In this document: positions 25,172 through 32,563 of the stretch, one piece after another
Layout: every line of letters starts with the position of its first letter
Numbering within the stretch: the first letter of the stretch is position 1
Source of the DNA: Collinsella sp.
GTDB taxonomy: Bacteria > Actinomycetota > Coriobacteriia > Coriobacteriales > Coriobacteriaceae
DNA: 46,290 nucleotides
Direction: 5' to 3'
Assembly: GCA_018376905.1 (NCBI GenBank)
Contig: JAHAAK010000017.1
Span: 1 to 46,290 of the forward strand
Program-made: the position numbers and the translations under genes
The notes under the pieces: generated by a model
Seen by the model: only the letters and a program-made list of their open reading frames with translations
Told to the model about the DNA's origin: nothing
Database searches by the model: none

Positions 25172-26092
25172 GTGGCAACTCAGAAATTCACCGGCGTTAT
25201 CCCTCCCGTCGTTGTTCCCGATACCGAAGATCACCAGCTCGACGTTGCCTCCTTTGAGCGCAGCATCAACCGCATGATCGATGCCGGCGTCGATGGCCTG
25301 TTCTTCTTGGGATCCTCGGGCGAGGTCGTCTTCTCCACCGACGAGCGCCGTCGCCAGATTATCGCCGAGGCCGTTCGTATCGTCGACCACCGCGTTCCCG
25401 TTCTGGTCGGCATCATCGACACCGAGACCGAGCGCATGATCGAGCACGGTAAGGTCGCCCAGGAGCTGGGCGCCGATGCCCTCGTCGCCACCTGCCCGTT
25501 CTATGCCCTGCAGGGCATGACCGAGGTCGAGGAGCACTTCCGCATCCTGCATGAGGAACTCGACCTGCCCATCTTCGCTTACGACATCCCCGTGTGTGTC
25601 CACACCAAGCTCCCCTGGAAGCTCCTTGCCAAGCTCGGTGCCGAGGGCGTTCTGGCCGGCGTCAAGGATTCCTCGGGTGATGACATCTCGTTCCGCTACC
25701 TCGTTCAGGAGAACGAGAAGAACGGCCATCCGATGAGCATCCTCACCGGTCACGAGGTTGTTGTCGACGGCGCTTACCTCGGTGGTGCCGACGGTTCCGT
25801 CCCGGGTCTCGCCAACGTTGAGCCTGAGGGCTACGTGCGTCAATGGAAGGCCGCTCAGGCTGGTGACTGGGCTACCGTCAAGGCCGAGCAGGATCGCCTC
25901 AATGAGATTTCGCACATCTGGGATGTCACCTCGGGCGTCCAGGGCTATGCCGGTGGCGTCGGCGCCTTCAAGACCGCTATGAACCTCATGGGCATCTTCG
26001 ACAGCCCGACCATGCCGCGCCCGGTGAAGGCTATGACCGGCGAGAACGTCGAGGCGATTAAGAAGGTCCTCCAGGACAACGGCCTCCTTTAA
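25172..26092 (+). CDS. nanA: N-acetylneuraminate lyase (DHDPS/NAL family)
   Basis: Cytoplasmic TIM-barrel aldolase of 306 residues that would split N-acetylneuraminate into N-acetylmannosamine and pyruvate through a Schiff base. The Schiff-base lysine is K165 in AGVKDSSGD, the catalytic tyrosine is Y137 in AYDIP, and the carboxylate-binding loop is GSSGE at 47-51. These positions match those known for E. coli NanA (Y137, K165). Sequence alone does not separate NAL from dihydrodipicolinate synthase or keto-deoxy-sugar aldolases. Assignment as nanA rests on the neighbouring nanK and nanE and the importer. The start is GTG 25172, with AAGGAG at 25160-25164; a longer reading would overlap the pseudo-esterase and lacks a site. 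Confidence 0.82.
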   Translation: MATQKFTGVIPPVVVPDTEDHQLDVASFERSINRMIDAGVDGLFFLGSSGEVVFSTDERRRQIIAEAVRIVDHRVPVLVGIIDTETERMIEHGKVAQELGADALVATCPFYALQGMTEVEEHFRILHEELDLPIFAYDIPVCVHTKLPWKLLAKLGAEGVLAGVKDSSGDDISFRYLVQENEKNGHPMSILTGHEVVVDGAYLGGADGSVPGLANVEPEGYVRQWKAAQAGDWATVKAEQDRLNEISHIWDVTSGVQGYAGGVGAFKTAMNLMGIFDSPTMPRPVKAMTGENVEAIKKVLQDNGLL

Positions 26093-26124
26093 AGCTTTCC
26101 CAGGCACCCGACCTCGCCGTTCAA

Positions 26125-26162
26125 CCGTGCGGCCATGACCCATTAGGTCAATGGCCACACGG
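26125..26162 (+). terminator. Intercistronic hairpin between nanA and nanK
   Basis: An imperfect 16-bp stem CCGTGCGGCCATGACC (26125-26140) pairs with 26146-26162, with one mismatch and one bulge, around the loop CATTA. It is followed by CTTCTCGG. It is a weak terminator or a stability element. The remainder of the 173-base gap ends in TTTTTT (26241-26246). Confidence 0.4.
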
Positions 26163-26247
26163 CTTCTCGGCGATCTCGGGCACCTGGAAAACCTTTACCG
26201 CGCTGTGACGGCTAGCCTGACGGCGCATTTCCTGTAGTTGTTTTTTA

Positions 26248-26260
26248 TCTCCTAAGGAGA
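26248..26260 (+). promoter_or_regulatory. nanK ribosome-binding site inside a mini-hairpin
   Basis: TCTCC (26248-26252) and GGAGA (26256-26260) can pair across TAA. The AAGGAGA site five bases before the nanK ATG would be partly hidden. The stem is short, so the effect may be small. Confidence 0.35.
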
Positions 26261-26265
26261 GCGAC

Positions 26266-27231
26266 ATGGAGAACAAGTACGTCTGCTCTGTCGACATCGG
26301 CGGAACTAAGATCGCGACTGCCATCATGGAGTACCCGGCTGACGGTAGTGTGCCTCATCCCGTTTTTGAGGCCGAGGTTCCCACCGAGGCCCAAGAGGGC
26401 GGCGAGGCCGTCTTCCAGCGTATCGAGGCGTCCATCAAGGCTGCTCTCGAGGCGAATCCCGATGTCGAGGTCCTTGGCGTCGGTATCGGTGCCGCCGGCG
26501 TCGTCGATCCCAAGACGGGCGCCATCGCGTATGCCAACGAGATCATGCCCGGCTGGTCCGGCGTTCAGTTGGGGCCGCGTCTGCGCGAGGACCTCGGTCT
26601 TCCCGTTGCCGTTGTAGGCGACGTGCAGGCTCATGCACTGGGCGAGGCCCACTGGGGCGTCGGCAAGGGTAAGTTCTCCGTCTTGTGTCTTGGCATCGGT
26701 ACGGGCATCGGCGGCGCATATGTCGAGAACGGCCGCGTGATGCAGGGCTTCCATGGTGCTGCCGGCCATATGGGCCACATCGAGTGCTCGGCTGCCGCCG
26801 GCATTCCCTGCGCCTGCGGGCGTTCCGGCCATCTGGAGTCGGTTGCTTCGGGCACTTCCATTGGTCGAATGTACGATGAACGTTTTGGCCGCGTCGACCC
26901 CAGCCGTCCTTCGGTCGGTCGCGATGTGAACGACCTGTGCCGTGCGGGCGACGCAAAGGCGACCGAGGTCATCCATGATGCCGGCTTTGCGCTGGGTGCC
27001 AGCTTGGGCTCGCTCGCTAACATCCTGGACCCTGAGGTCATCGTGCTTTCGGGCGGCGTGATTCACCAAGGTCCCGATTGGCGTTCGCAGACGTGGAAGG
27101 ATTCGGTGCACGAGGGCTATGCCAGCCAGGCGCTCGATCCGCTTCAGGACACGCCGATCCTCATCGGTTCTCTGGAGGGCGATGCTCCGCTCATCGGTGC
27201 CGCCGAGCATCTTCTTGCTTCGTTGAAGTAA
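26266..27231 (+). CDS. nanK: ROK-family N-acetylmannosamine kinase
   Basis: Sugar kinase of 321 residues that would phosphorylate N-acetylmannosamine to the 6-phosphate. The phosphate-binding DIGGTK is at 10-15 and the likely catalytic aspartate is D119 in VVGDVQAHALGE. A glycine-rich GIGTGIGG is at 143-150. The ROK zinc motif is present in an altered form: H171, C182, C184 and then H189, where most members have a third cysteine (CxCGxxGH instead of CxCGxxGC). Histidine can still bind zinc. There is no N-terminal helix-turn-helix, so it is a kinase and not a ROK repressor. A glucokinase role is the main alternative; the nanA and nanE neighbours favour ManNAc. The start ATG 26266 follows AAGGAGA. 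Confidence 0.85.
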   Translation: MENKYVCSVDIGGTKIATAIMEYPADGSVPHPVFEAEVPTEAQEGGEAVFQRIEASIKAALEANPDVEVLGVGIGAAGVVDPKTGAIAYANEIMPGWSGVQLGPRLREDLGLPVAVVGDVQAHALGEAHWGVGKGKFSVLCLGIGTGIGGAYVENGRVMQGFHGAAGHMGHIECSAAAGIPCACGRSGHLESVASGTSIGRMYDERFGRVDPSRPSVGRDVNDLCRAGDAKATEVIHDAGFALGASLGSLANILDPEVIVLSGGVIHQGPDWRSQTWKDSVHEGYASQALDPLQDTPILIGSLEGDAPLIGAAEHLLASLK

Positions 27232-27248
27232 ACATAACTACCAAGTGT

Positions 27249-27346
27249 GCCTTCTGAGGTGCCGCAGATTGACGTGAAAGAGGAGCGAAGCGTACTTCTG
27301 TACGCGAGCGACGGTTTGAACGTCAAGGTGCGGTGTCTCAGAAGGC
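27249..27346. repeat. Dispersed palindromic element, copy R1
   Basis: A 98-base imperfect palindrome fills the nanK-nanE gap. Outer arms of about 27 bases (27249-27275 with 27320-27346) pair with few mismatches. Inside, GAAAGAGGAGCGAA and GAGCGACGGTTTGA flank a tight hairpin GCGTAC-TTCT-GTACGC (27290-27305). The central part recurs in reverse orientation at 46092-46195 with different outer arms. It lies within an operon, so it may be transcribed and act like a REP-type mRNA element. Confidence 0.75.
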
Positions 27347-27371
27347 TGTTTTGAGAAAGGTTGAGTCGAAC

Positions 27372-28058
27372 ATGACCGTCGATCCTTTGATCCAGTCCCT
27401 GAAGGGCAAGCTCGTCGTGAGCGTTCAGGCGTATATGGGCGAGCCGCTTCGTACGCCCGAGACCATGGCTCAAATGTCTCGCGCCTGCGAGCTTGGCGGC
27501 GCCGCCGCTATTCGTTGCCAGGGTCTTGCCGACATTGCCGCCATTAAGGGTCGCTGTGAGGTTCCTGTTATCGGCTTGTGGAAGGATGGACACGAGGGCG
27601 TCTACATCACGCCGACGCTGCGTCATGCTCGCGCCTGCGTTGCCGCGGGTGCTGACATCGTGGCAATTGATGCCACTGATCGCCCGCGTCCCGATGGCAA
27701 GACCGTCGAGGACACCTTCCGCCCGCTGCACGAGGAGGGTGTGCTCCTGATGGCCGACTGTGCCACCATCGAGGACATTCGCCGTGCGGTTGATATGGGC
27801 TTTGACCTGGTATCCACTACGCTTTCTCACGGTGTTGCCGCCATCGACTGCACCATGGCCGATGGCCCCGATCTGCCGCTTCTGCGTCAGGCGACCGAGG
27901 AATTCCCCGGTCTTCCCATCATCTGCGAGGGCCGCGTGCACACGCCCGAGGAGGCCCGCGCCGCGATCGATGCGGGCGCCTGGGCCGTTGTCGTCGGCAC
28001 CGCCATCACGCACCCCACGAGTATTACAAGTTGGTTCAAGGCTGCGCTTGAGGCGTAA
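27372..28058 (+). CDS. nanE: N-acetylmannosamine-6-phosphate 2-epimerase
   Basis: Cytoplasmic TIM-barrel enzyme of 228 residues that converts ManNAc-6-phosphate to GlcNAc-6-phosphate, linking sialic acid breakdown to amino-sugar metabolism. Family landmarks: VSVQAYMGEPL near the N-terminus, RCQGLADI, the catalytic lysine K71 in GLWKD, DATDRPRP at 101-108 and the catalytic glutamate E186 in ICEGRVHTPEEA. The end of the barrel reads VVVGTAITHPTSIT. The start is ATG 27372, with AAAGG at 27356-27360; an upstream GTG (27333) lies inside the R1 palindrome and is unlikely. It is the last gene of the nan cluster, followed by a terminator ahead of rapZ. nagA and nagB, needed next, are not in the window. 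Confidence 0.93.
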   Translation: MTVDPLIQSLKGKLVVSVQAYMGEPLRTPETMAQMSRACELGGAAAIRCQGLADIAAIKGRCEVPVIGLWKDGHEGVYITPTLRHARACVAAGADIVAIDATDRPRPDGKTVEDTFRPLHEEGVLLMADCATIEDIRRAVDMGFDLVSTTLSHGVAAIDCTMADGPDLPLLRQATEEFPGLPIICEGRVHTPEEARAAIDAGAWAVVVGTAITHPTSITSWFKAALEA

Positions 28059-28085
28059 GACAGGCCTCGTATCCGCTTGGGGCGG

Positions 28086-28091
28086 TATACT
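28086..28091 (+). promoter_or_regulatory. -10-like TATACT upstream of rapZ
   Basis: TATACT lies after the nanE stop and before the terminator at 28110-28145. No good -35 was found. If it is active, the rapZ transcript would begin with an intrinsic terminator in its leader. Confidence 0.3.
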
Positions 28092-28109
28092 CAATAAAGG
28101 CAATTGATC

Positions 28110-28145
28110 GCGCGGGATCCGCTGGCCGGGTCCCGCGCTTGTTTT
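28110..28145 (+). terminator. Terminator between nanE and rapZ
   Basis: An 8-bp GC stem GCGCGGGA (28110-28117) / TCCCGCGC (28131-28138) is followed by TTGTTTT. It ends the nan operon one base before the rapZ ribosome-binding site (AGGAGG, 28146-28151). Confidence 0.75.
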
Positions 28146-28156
28146 AGGAGGCACAC

Positions 28157-29077
28157 ATGCAAAAGGGAGATGCCATGGATGCGGCGGAGCGCTCGGAGCG
28201 CATCCCCGATATCGTCATCATCACCGGAATGTCCGGATCGGGCCGAACGCAGGCCATGCATGTGTTCGAGGACATGGGCTATTTTTGCATCGACAACTTG
28301 CCTCCGCGTCTGATCGCCCAGCTTGCCGAACTCGTCGGCATCAATACGGGCGTGGGCAGGCATCTTGCCGTCACCTGCGACCTGCGCAGCCAGGGCTTGT
28401 TCGATGAGCTGCTCGATGCCGTTGCCGCGCTCGAGGAGCGCGAGATGAGCTGTGACATCGTGTTTCTCGAGGCCTCTGACGAGGTGCTGATCCGTCGTTA
28501 TAGCGAAAACCGCCGCCGCCACCCCATTGCCAAGCCGGGGGAGACTACGGCCGATGCGATTCAGCGCGAGCGCCTGCAGCTGCAGGGCGTGCGCGATCGA
28601 GCCGATATGATCATCGACACGAGCCGCCTGCGCACCTCTGCCCTGCGCAACAAATTGCGCATGGCGTTCTCCGAGCTGTCCGACCAGCAGCTCATGGACG
28701 TTCACGTGTTCTCGTTTGGCTTTAAGCACGGCATGCCCGTCGAGGCGGACATTATGATCGACGTCCGCTTCCTGCCCAATCCGTTCTACGATCCCGAGAT
28801 GCGCACCATGACCGGTCTCGATAAAAAGGTCTCCGACTTTGTTCTGGACCATCCCAAGACCCAGGAGTTCTGGAAGGCCTGGACGCAGCTGCTCGATACG
28901 GTCATGCCCGGCTATATCGCGGAGGGCAAGCCACAGCTTTCTATTGCCATCGGCTGCACGGGCGGTCAACACCGCAGCGTTGCCATCGCCGAGGCCACGG
29001 CACGTTATTTGGAAGGCGCTCAATATCACGTGAGCATTTCCCACCGCGACCTGTCGCGCGCCAACACGAAAGCATAG
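28157..29077 (+). CDS. rapZ: RapZ/YvcJ-family nucleotide-binding protein
   Basis: P-loop protein of 306 residues, in enterobacteria an RNase adapter that senses glucosamine-6-phosphate; in actinobacteria its role is not settled. The N-terminal ATP-binding domain has GMSGSGRT at 24-31, where the Walker A lysine is arginine (R30), a change also seen in mycobacterial relatives. EDMGYFCIDNLPPRL and the Walker-B-like DIVFLEA follow. The C-terminal ligand domain has SFGFKHG, DVRFLPNP and GCTGGQHRSVAIAE. The start ATG 28157 follows AGGAGG with ideal spacing. whiA follows after six bases. The usual rapZ-yvcK-whiA order lacks yvcK here. A link to amino-sugar sensing next to nanE is attractive but is only inference. 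Confidence 0.93.
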   Translation: MQKGDAMDAAERSERIPDIVIITGMSGSGRTQAMHVFEDMGYFCIDNLPPRLIAQLAELVGINTGVGRHLAVTCDLRSQGLFDELLDAVAALEEREMSCDIVFLEASDEVLIRRYSENRRRHPIAKPGETTADAIQRERLQLQGVRDRADMIIDTSRLRTSALRNKLRMAFSELSDQQLMDVHVFSFGFKHGMPVEADIMIDVRFLPNPFYDPEMRTMTGLDKKVSDFVLDHPKTQEFWKAWTQLLDTVMPGYIAEGKPQLSIAIGCTGGQHRSVAIAEATARYLEGAQYHVSISHRDLSRANTKA

Positions 29078-29083
29078 GCCTGC

Positions 29084-30013
29084 ATGTCGTTTACCGCCGA
29101 GGTGCGTGACGAACTCGCGCGCTGCGAACCCGAATGTGAATACTGCGATTTGTCGACGCTTGCCGCCCTGACGCGTGTGAGCGGTACACTTTCGCTGGCC
29201 GGCTCCGGGCGGTATCGTTTGACGGTCGCGACCGAGACGGGCGCCGTCGCGCGCACGATGATCACACTGACGCATCGCATCCTTAAGCTCAAAACGGAAT
29301 TCACCGTCCGTAAATCTGTATTGCATAAGGTTCGAAACTACCTCATCACCTTGCCTGATCAGCCAGACCTGGATAAGGCTCTGGTGCTGCTGGGCATCCT
29401 CGACCGCAGGGGAGGACTTGTCGCCGGCGTGCCCCGACATATCGTTGCCCGTCCCTGCTGCAGGCTTGCCTATATCCGCGGCGCGCTCATCGCGGGCGGC
29501 TTCGTGGCCGATCCACGCGGCGATTTTCATTTGGAGATCGCGGTGCAGGGCGAGCAATATGCCAAGGGGCTTTGCGATCTGTTGGAGCAGATTGGGGTCC
29601 ATGCTCGTGTTAATGCGCGGCGGGGGTCATATGCCGTGTACATTAAGAGCGCCGAGGAGATCGAGCAGCTCCTAAAGCTGGTCGGCGCCAAGCGCAGCGT
29701 TGCCGAGATCGAGGAAGCGCGCGCGGTCAAATTGGTTAAGAACGACGTAAACCGTCGCGTGAACGCCGAGCTCGCCAACCAGACCAGAAGCGCCGGTGCC
29801 GCCCAGCATCAGCTTGCGTTGATCGATGAGCTCGAGCAGCGTGGCCTTCGCGATGCGCTTCCGGATGCCTTGGCGGTCTTTTGCGACCTGCGCGAGCGCT
29901 ACCCCGATCTGTCACTGCGTGATTTGGGGGAGATGGCTGACCCTCCCTTGTCGAAGTCGGCCCTCTACCATCGAGTTCTGAGGCTTGAAAAGCTCATTGA
30001 AGCAAACAGGTAG
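29084..30013 (+). CDS. whiA: DNA-binding protein WhiA
   Basis: Regulator of 309 residues that combines a degenerate homing-endonuclease (LAGLIDADG) fold with a C-terminal helix-turn-helix. It is known as a sporulation regulator in streptomycetes and a division-linked factor in other Gram-positives. Visible landmarks: N-terminal SFTAEVRDELAR, the LAGLIDADG-like AYIRGALIAGGFVADPRGDFHLEI (about 127-150), the NRRVNAELANQTRSAGAAQHQL linker, and LSLRDLGEMADPPLSKSALYHRVLRLEKL (about 275-303) as the HTH. It starts six bases after rapZ with only a weak ribosome site, so coupling is likely. The long gap to gap (193 bases) contains the glycolytic promoter. Confidence 0.94.
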   Translation: MSFTAEVRDELARCEPECEYCDLSTLAALTRVSGTLSLAGSGRYRLTVATETGAVARTMITLTHRILKLKTEFTVRKSVLHKVRNYLITLPDQPDLDKALVLLGILDRRGGLVAGVPRHIVARPCCRLAYIRGALIAGGFVADPRGDFHLEIAVQGEQYAKGLCDLLEQIGVHARVNARRGSYAVYIKSAEEIEQLLKLVGAKRSVAEIEEARAVKLVKNDVNRRVNAELANQTRSAGAAQHQLALIDELEQRGLRDALPDALAVFCDLRERYPDLSLRDLGEMADPPLSKSALYHRVLRLEKLIEANR

Positions 30014-30058
30014 TTTGAAGTATCGACTTATATATGGATTTAACTGCTATTTTAGTCT

Positions 30059-30072
30059 TTAAAACGTTTTAA
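30059..30072. promoter_or_regulatory. Palindromic operator-like site upstream of gap
   Basis: TTAAAACGTTTTAA is a perfect 14-base palindrome in an AT-rich stretch 33 bases upstream of the gap -35. It fits the LacI/cre half-site form at most positions. A second, imperfect inverted repeat (about 30091-30112, AATTTCGAG-CATT-CTCGTGAAATT) overlaps the -35. Confidence 0.4.
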
Positions 30073-30104
30073 CGTAAATTTGATTTTCAATTTCGAGCAT
30101 TCTC

Positions 30105-30134
30105 GTGAAATTCAAGTCAAAAAAAAGGTATATT
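30105..30134 (+). promoter_or_regulatory. Promoter of the gap-pgk-tpiA-gpmI region
   Basis: GTGAAA (30105-30110) and TATATT (30129-30134) are 18 bases apart and lie in the most AT-rich intergenic stretch of the window. The leader of about 65 bases ends in AAAGGAGA before the gap ATG. Confidence 0.5.
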
Positions 30135-30206
30135 AGGCGAGTGGTTAGTTTGTGGGCCTCAACGGCGGGCGCTGTAGCTCGCGGGGGCCTTACGAAAGGA
30201 GACACA

Positions 30207-31232
30207 ATGGCAGTAAAGGTTGCTATTAACGGCTTCGGTCGCATCGGTCGTCTGGCTTTCCGTCAGATGTTCGGTCATGAGGGCTCCGAGATCGTCGCTA
30301 TCAACGACCTCACCTCTCCCGATATGCTCGCTTACCTGCTGAAGTACGACTCCACGCAGGGCAACTACGCTCGCGATCACGAGGTCGTTGCTGGCGAGGA
30401 TTCCATCACCGTTGACGGCAAGGAGATCAAGATCTACAAGGAGGCCGACGCCAACAACCTGCCTTGGGGCGACCTCGACGTTGACGTCGTTCTCGAGTGC
30501 ACCGGCTTCTACACCAGCAAGGCTAAGGCTCAGGCCCACATCAACGCTGGCGCCAAGAAGGTCGTCATCTCCGCTCCGGCTGGCAGCGATCTGCCCACCA
30601 TCGTGTACAACGTCAACCATGAGACGCTGACCGCTGAGGACAACATCATCTCCGCTGCTTCCTGCACCACCAACTGCCTCGCCCCGATGGCCAAGGGTCT
30701 GAACGACTTCGCTCCCATCGTGTCCGGCATCATGACCACCATTCACGCCTGGACTGGCGACCAGATGCCGCTCGACGGCCCGCAGCGCAAGGGCAACAAG
30801 CGTCGTAGCCGCGCCTGCGCCGTTAACATCGTCCCCAACACCACCGGTGCTGCCAAGGCTATCGGCCTGGTTCTCCCCGAGCTCAACGGTAAGCTCATCG
30901 GTGCCGCCCAGCGCGTCCCGACGCCGACCGGCTCCATCACCAACCTCTACGCTGTCGTTGACAAGAAGGTCACCGTCGACGAGGTCAACGCCGCTATGAA
31001 GGCCTACGCTGCCACCATCTCCGAGACCTTCGGCTACAACGAGGACGACATCGTCTCCACCGACATCATCGGCGAGACCCACGGCTCCATCTTCGACGCC
31101 ACTCAGACCATGTGCTCTGACCTCGGCAACGGCCAGACCCTCGTTCAGGTCACCTCTTGGTACGACAACGAGAACTCCTACACCTCTCAGATGGTCCGCA
31201 CCATCAAGTACTTCGAGAAGTTCGTTGCTTAA
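30207..31232 (+). CDS. gap: Glyceraldehyde-3-phosphate dehydrogenase, type I
   Basis: NAD-dependent glycolytic enzyme of 341 residues that oxidises and phosphorylates glyceraldehyde-3-phosphate. The N-terminal Rossmann motif is NGFGRIGRLAF (about 8-18). The catalytic cysteine is C153 in SCTTNCLAP. The substrate-binding region reads TIHAWTGDQ with RRSRACAVNIVPNTTGAAKA, and WYDNENSYTSQM closes the protein. The codon choice is very uniform and C-ending, as in highly expressed genes. The chosen ATG 30207 has AAAGGAGA upstream; an in-frame ATG at 30105 would sit on the promoter. A terminator follows, so pgk is at least partly expressed separately. Confidence 0.97.
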   Translation: MAVKVAINGFGRIGRLAFRQMFGHEGSEIVAINDLTSPDMLAYLLKYDSTQGNYARDHEVVAGEDSITVDGKEIKIYKEADANNLPWGDLDVDVVLECTGFYTSKAKAQAHINAGAKKVVISAPAGSDLPTIVYNVNHETLTAEDNIISAASCTTNCLAPMAKGLNDFAPIVSGIMTTIHAWTGDQMPLDGPQRKGNKRRSRACAVNIVPNTTGAAKAIGLVLPELNGKLIGAAQRVPTPTGSITNLYAVVDKKVTVDEVNAAMKAYAATISETFGYNEDDIVSTDIIGETHGSIFDATQTMCSDLGNGQTLVQVTSWYDNENSYTSQMVRTIKYFEKFVA

Positions 31233-31270
31233 TTTAGCTTTTAGCGAATAGCTCGTTGAGCGTCTAAAGA

Positions 31271-31316
31271 AGGGCGCGGCCTTATAGGGCTTACACCCTA
31301 GGGTCGCGCCCTTTTT
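31271..31316 (+). terminator. Terminator after gap
   Basis: The outer stem AGGGCGCG (31271-31278) / CGCGCCCT (31305-31312) encloses a smaller AGGG/CCCT pair and is followed by TTTTT. Confidence 0.8.
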
Positions 31317-31372
31317 ATAAGAAATCGTCTGCCGTAATGGGAGGCAGACACGTACGAAAGGTAGAAGCAAAC

Positions 31373-32563
31373 ATGGCCTTTACCAAGAAGACCGTCCGCG
31401 ACATCGATGTCGACGGCAAGCGCGTTCTCGTCCGCGTTGACTTTAACGTGCCTATCAAGGATGGCGTCGTTGGCGACACCACCCGTATCAAGGCTGCCCT
31501 GCCCACCATCAACTATCTCGTTGAGCACAATGCTCGCGTCATCCTCATGAGCCACCTCGGCCGTCCCGATGGCACCGGCTTCCAGCCCGAGCTGTCCCTC
31601 GAGCCCGTCGCCAAGAAGCTCGCCGAGCTCTCTGGTCTTGACGTTGCCTTTGTTGCCGACACCTACGGCGAGAAGGCTGCCGAGGCTGTCGCCGCCGTCG
31701 AGCCGGGCAAGGTTCTCGTTCTCGAGAACGTCCGCTTCGATAAGCGTGAGAAGAAGAACGATCCCGAGATCGCCAAGAAGCTCGCTTCCTATGGTGACGT
31801 CTTCGTTCTCGATGCCTTCGGCACCGCTCACCGCGCCCAGGGTTCCGTCGTGGGCCCCGCCGCTTACCTGCCTGCCGTCGCCGGCTTCCTGCTCGAGAAG
31901 GAGGTCGACACGCTGACCGGCATCTTCGCCGAGCCCGAGCGCCCCTTCGTCGCCATCGTCGGCGGTTCCAAGGTTTCCTCCAAGATCGGCGTTCTCGATC
32001 ACCTCATCGACTCTGCTGACACCCTGATCATCGGTGGCGGTATGGCCTACACCTTCTTCCTGGCTCAGGGCCTGTCCGTCGGTCAGTCCCTCAAGGAAGA
32101 GGACTGGGTCGAGCGCGCTGGCGAGATGCTCAAGAAGGCCGAGGAGAAGGGCGTCAAGATCCTGCTCCCCATCGACAACCGCGTTGCCGATCACTTTGGC
32201 GAGGACGCTGTCCCCGAGGTTGTCGCTTCCGACGCTATCCCCGACGATCGTGAGGGCATGGACATCGGCCCCAAGACCGAGGAGCTCTACGCCGAGGCCG
32301 TCAAGGGCGCCAAGACCGTGTTCTGGAATGGCCCCATGGGCGTCTTCGAGTTCGACAACTTTGCTCACGGCACCCAGGCTATCGCCGAGGCTGTCGCCGA
32401 GGCCGACTGCACCTCGATCATCGGCGGTGGCGACTCTGTCGCAGCTGTCAACAAGTTCAACCTGGCCGACAAGATGAGCTGGATCTCCACCGGTGGTGGC
32501 GCTTCCATGGAGCTCGTCGAGGGTAAGGCCCTGCCCGGAGTGGAGGCGCTTCTCGATGCCTAA
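31373..32563 (+). CDS. pgk: Phosphoglycerate kinase
   Basis: Glycolytic kinase of 396 residues transferring phosphate from 1,3-bisphosphoglycerate to ADP. The N-terminal substrate-binding motif RVLVRVDFNVP is at about 17-27, followed by SHLGRPDG and VLVLENVRFDKREKKNDPE. The nucleotide-binding domain shows VAIVGGSKVSSKIGVL and FWNGPMGVFE, and IIGGGDSVAAV with STGGGASMELVEG closes the protein. The start ATG 31373 has GAAAGG about ten bases upstream. A small hairpin GTCTGCC / GGCAGAC (31327-31349) lies in the leader after the gap terminator. The last eight bases overlap tpiA. Confidence 0.97.
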   Translation: MAFTKKTVRDIDVDGKRVLVRVDFNVPIKDGVVGDTTRIKAALPTINYLVEHNARVILMSHLGRPDGTGFQPELSLEPVAKKLAELSGLDVAFVADTYGEKAAEAVAAVEPGKVLVLENVRFDKREKKNDPEIAKKLASYGDVFVLDAFGTAHRAQGSVVGPAAYLPAVAGFLLEKEVDTLTGIFAEPERPFVAIVGGSKVSSKIGVLDHLIDSADTLIIGGGMAYTFFLAQGLSVGQSLKEEDWVERAGEMLKKAEEKGVKILLPIDNRVADHFGEDAVPEVVASDAIPDDREGMDIGPKTEELYAEAVKGAKTVFWNGPMGVFEFDNFAHGTQAIAEAVAEADCTSIIGGGDSVAAVNKFNLADKMSWISTGGGASMELVEGKALPGVEALLDA

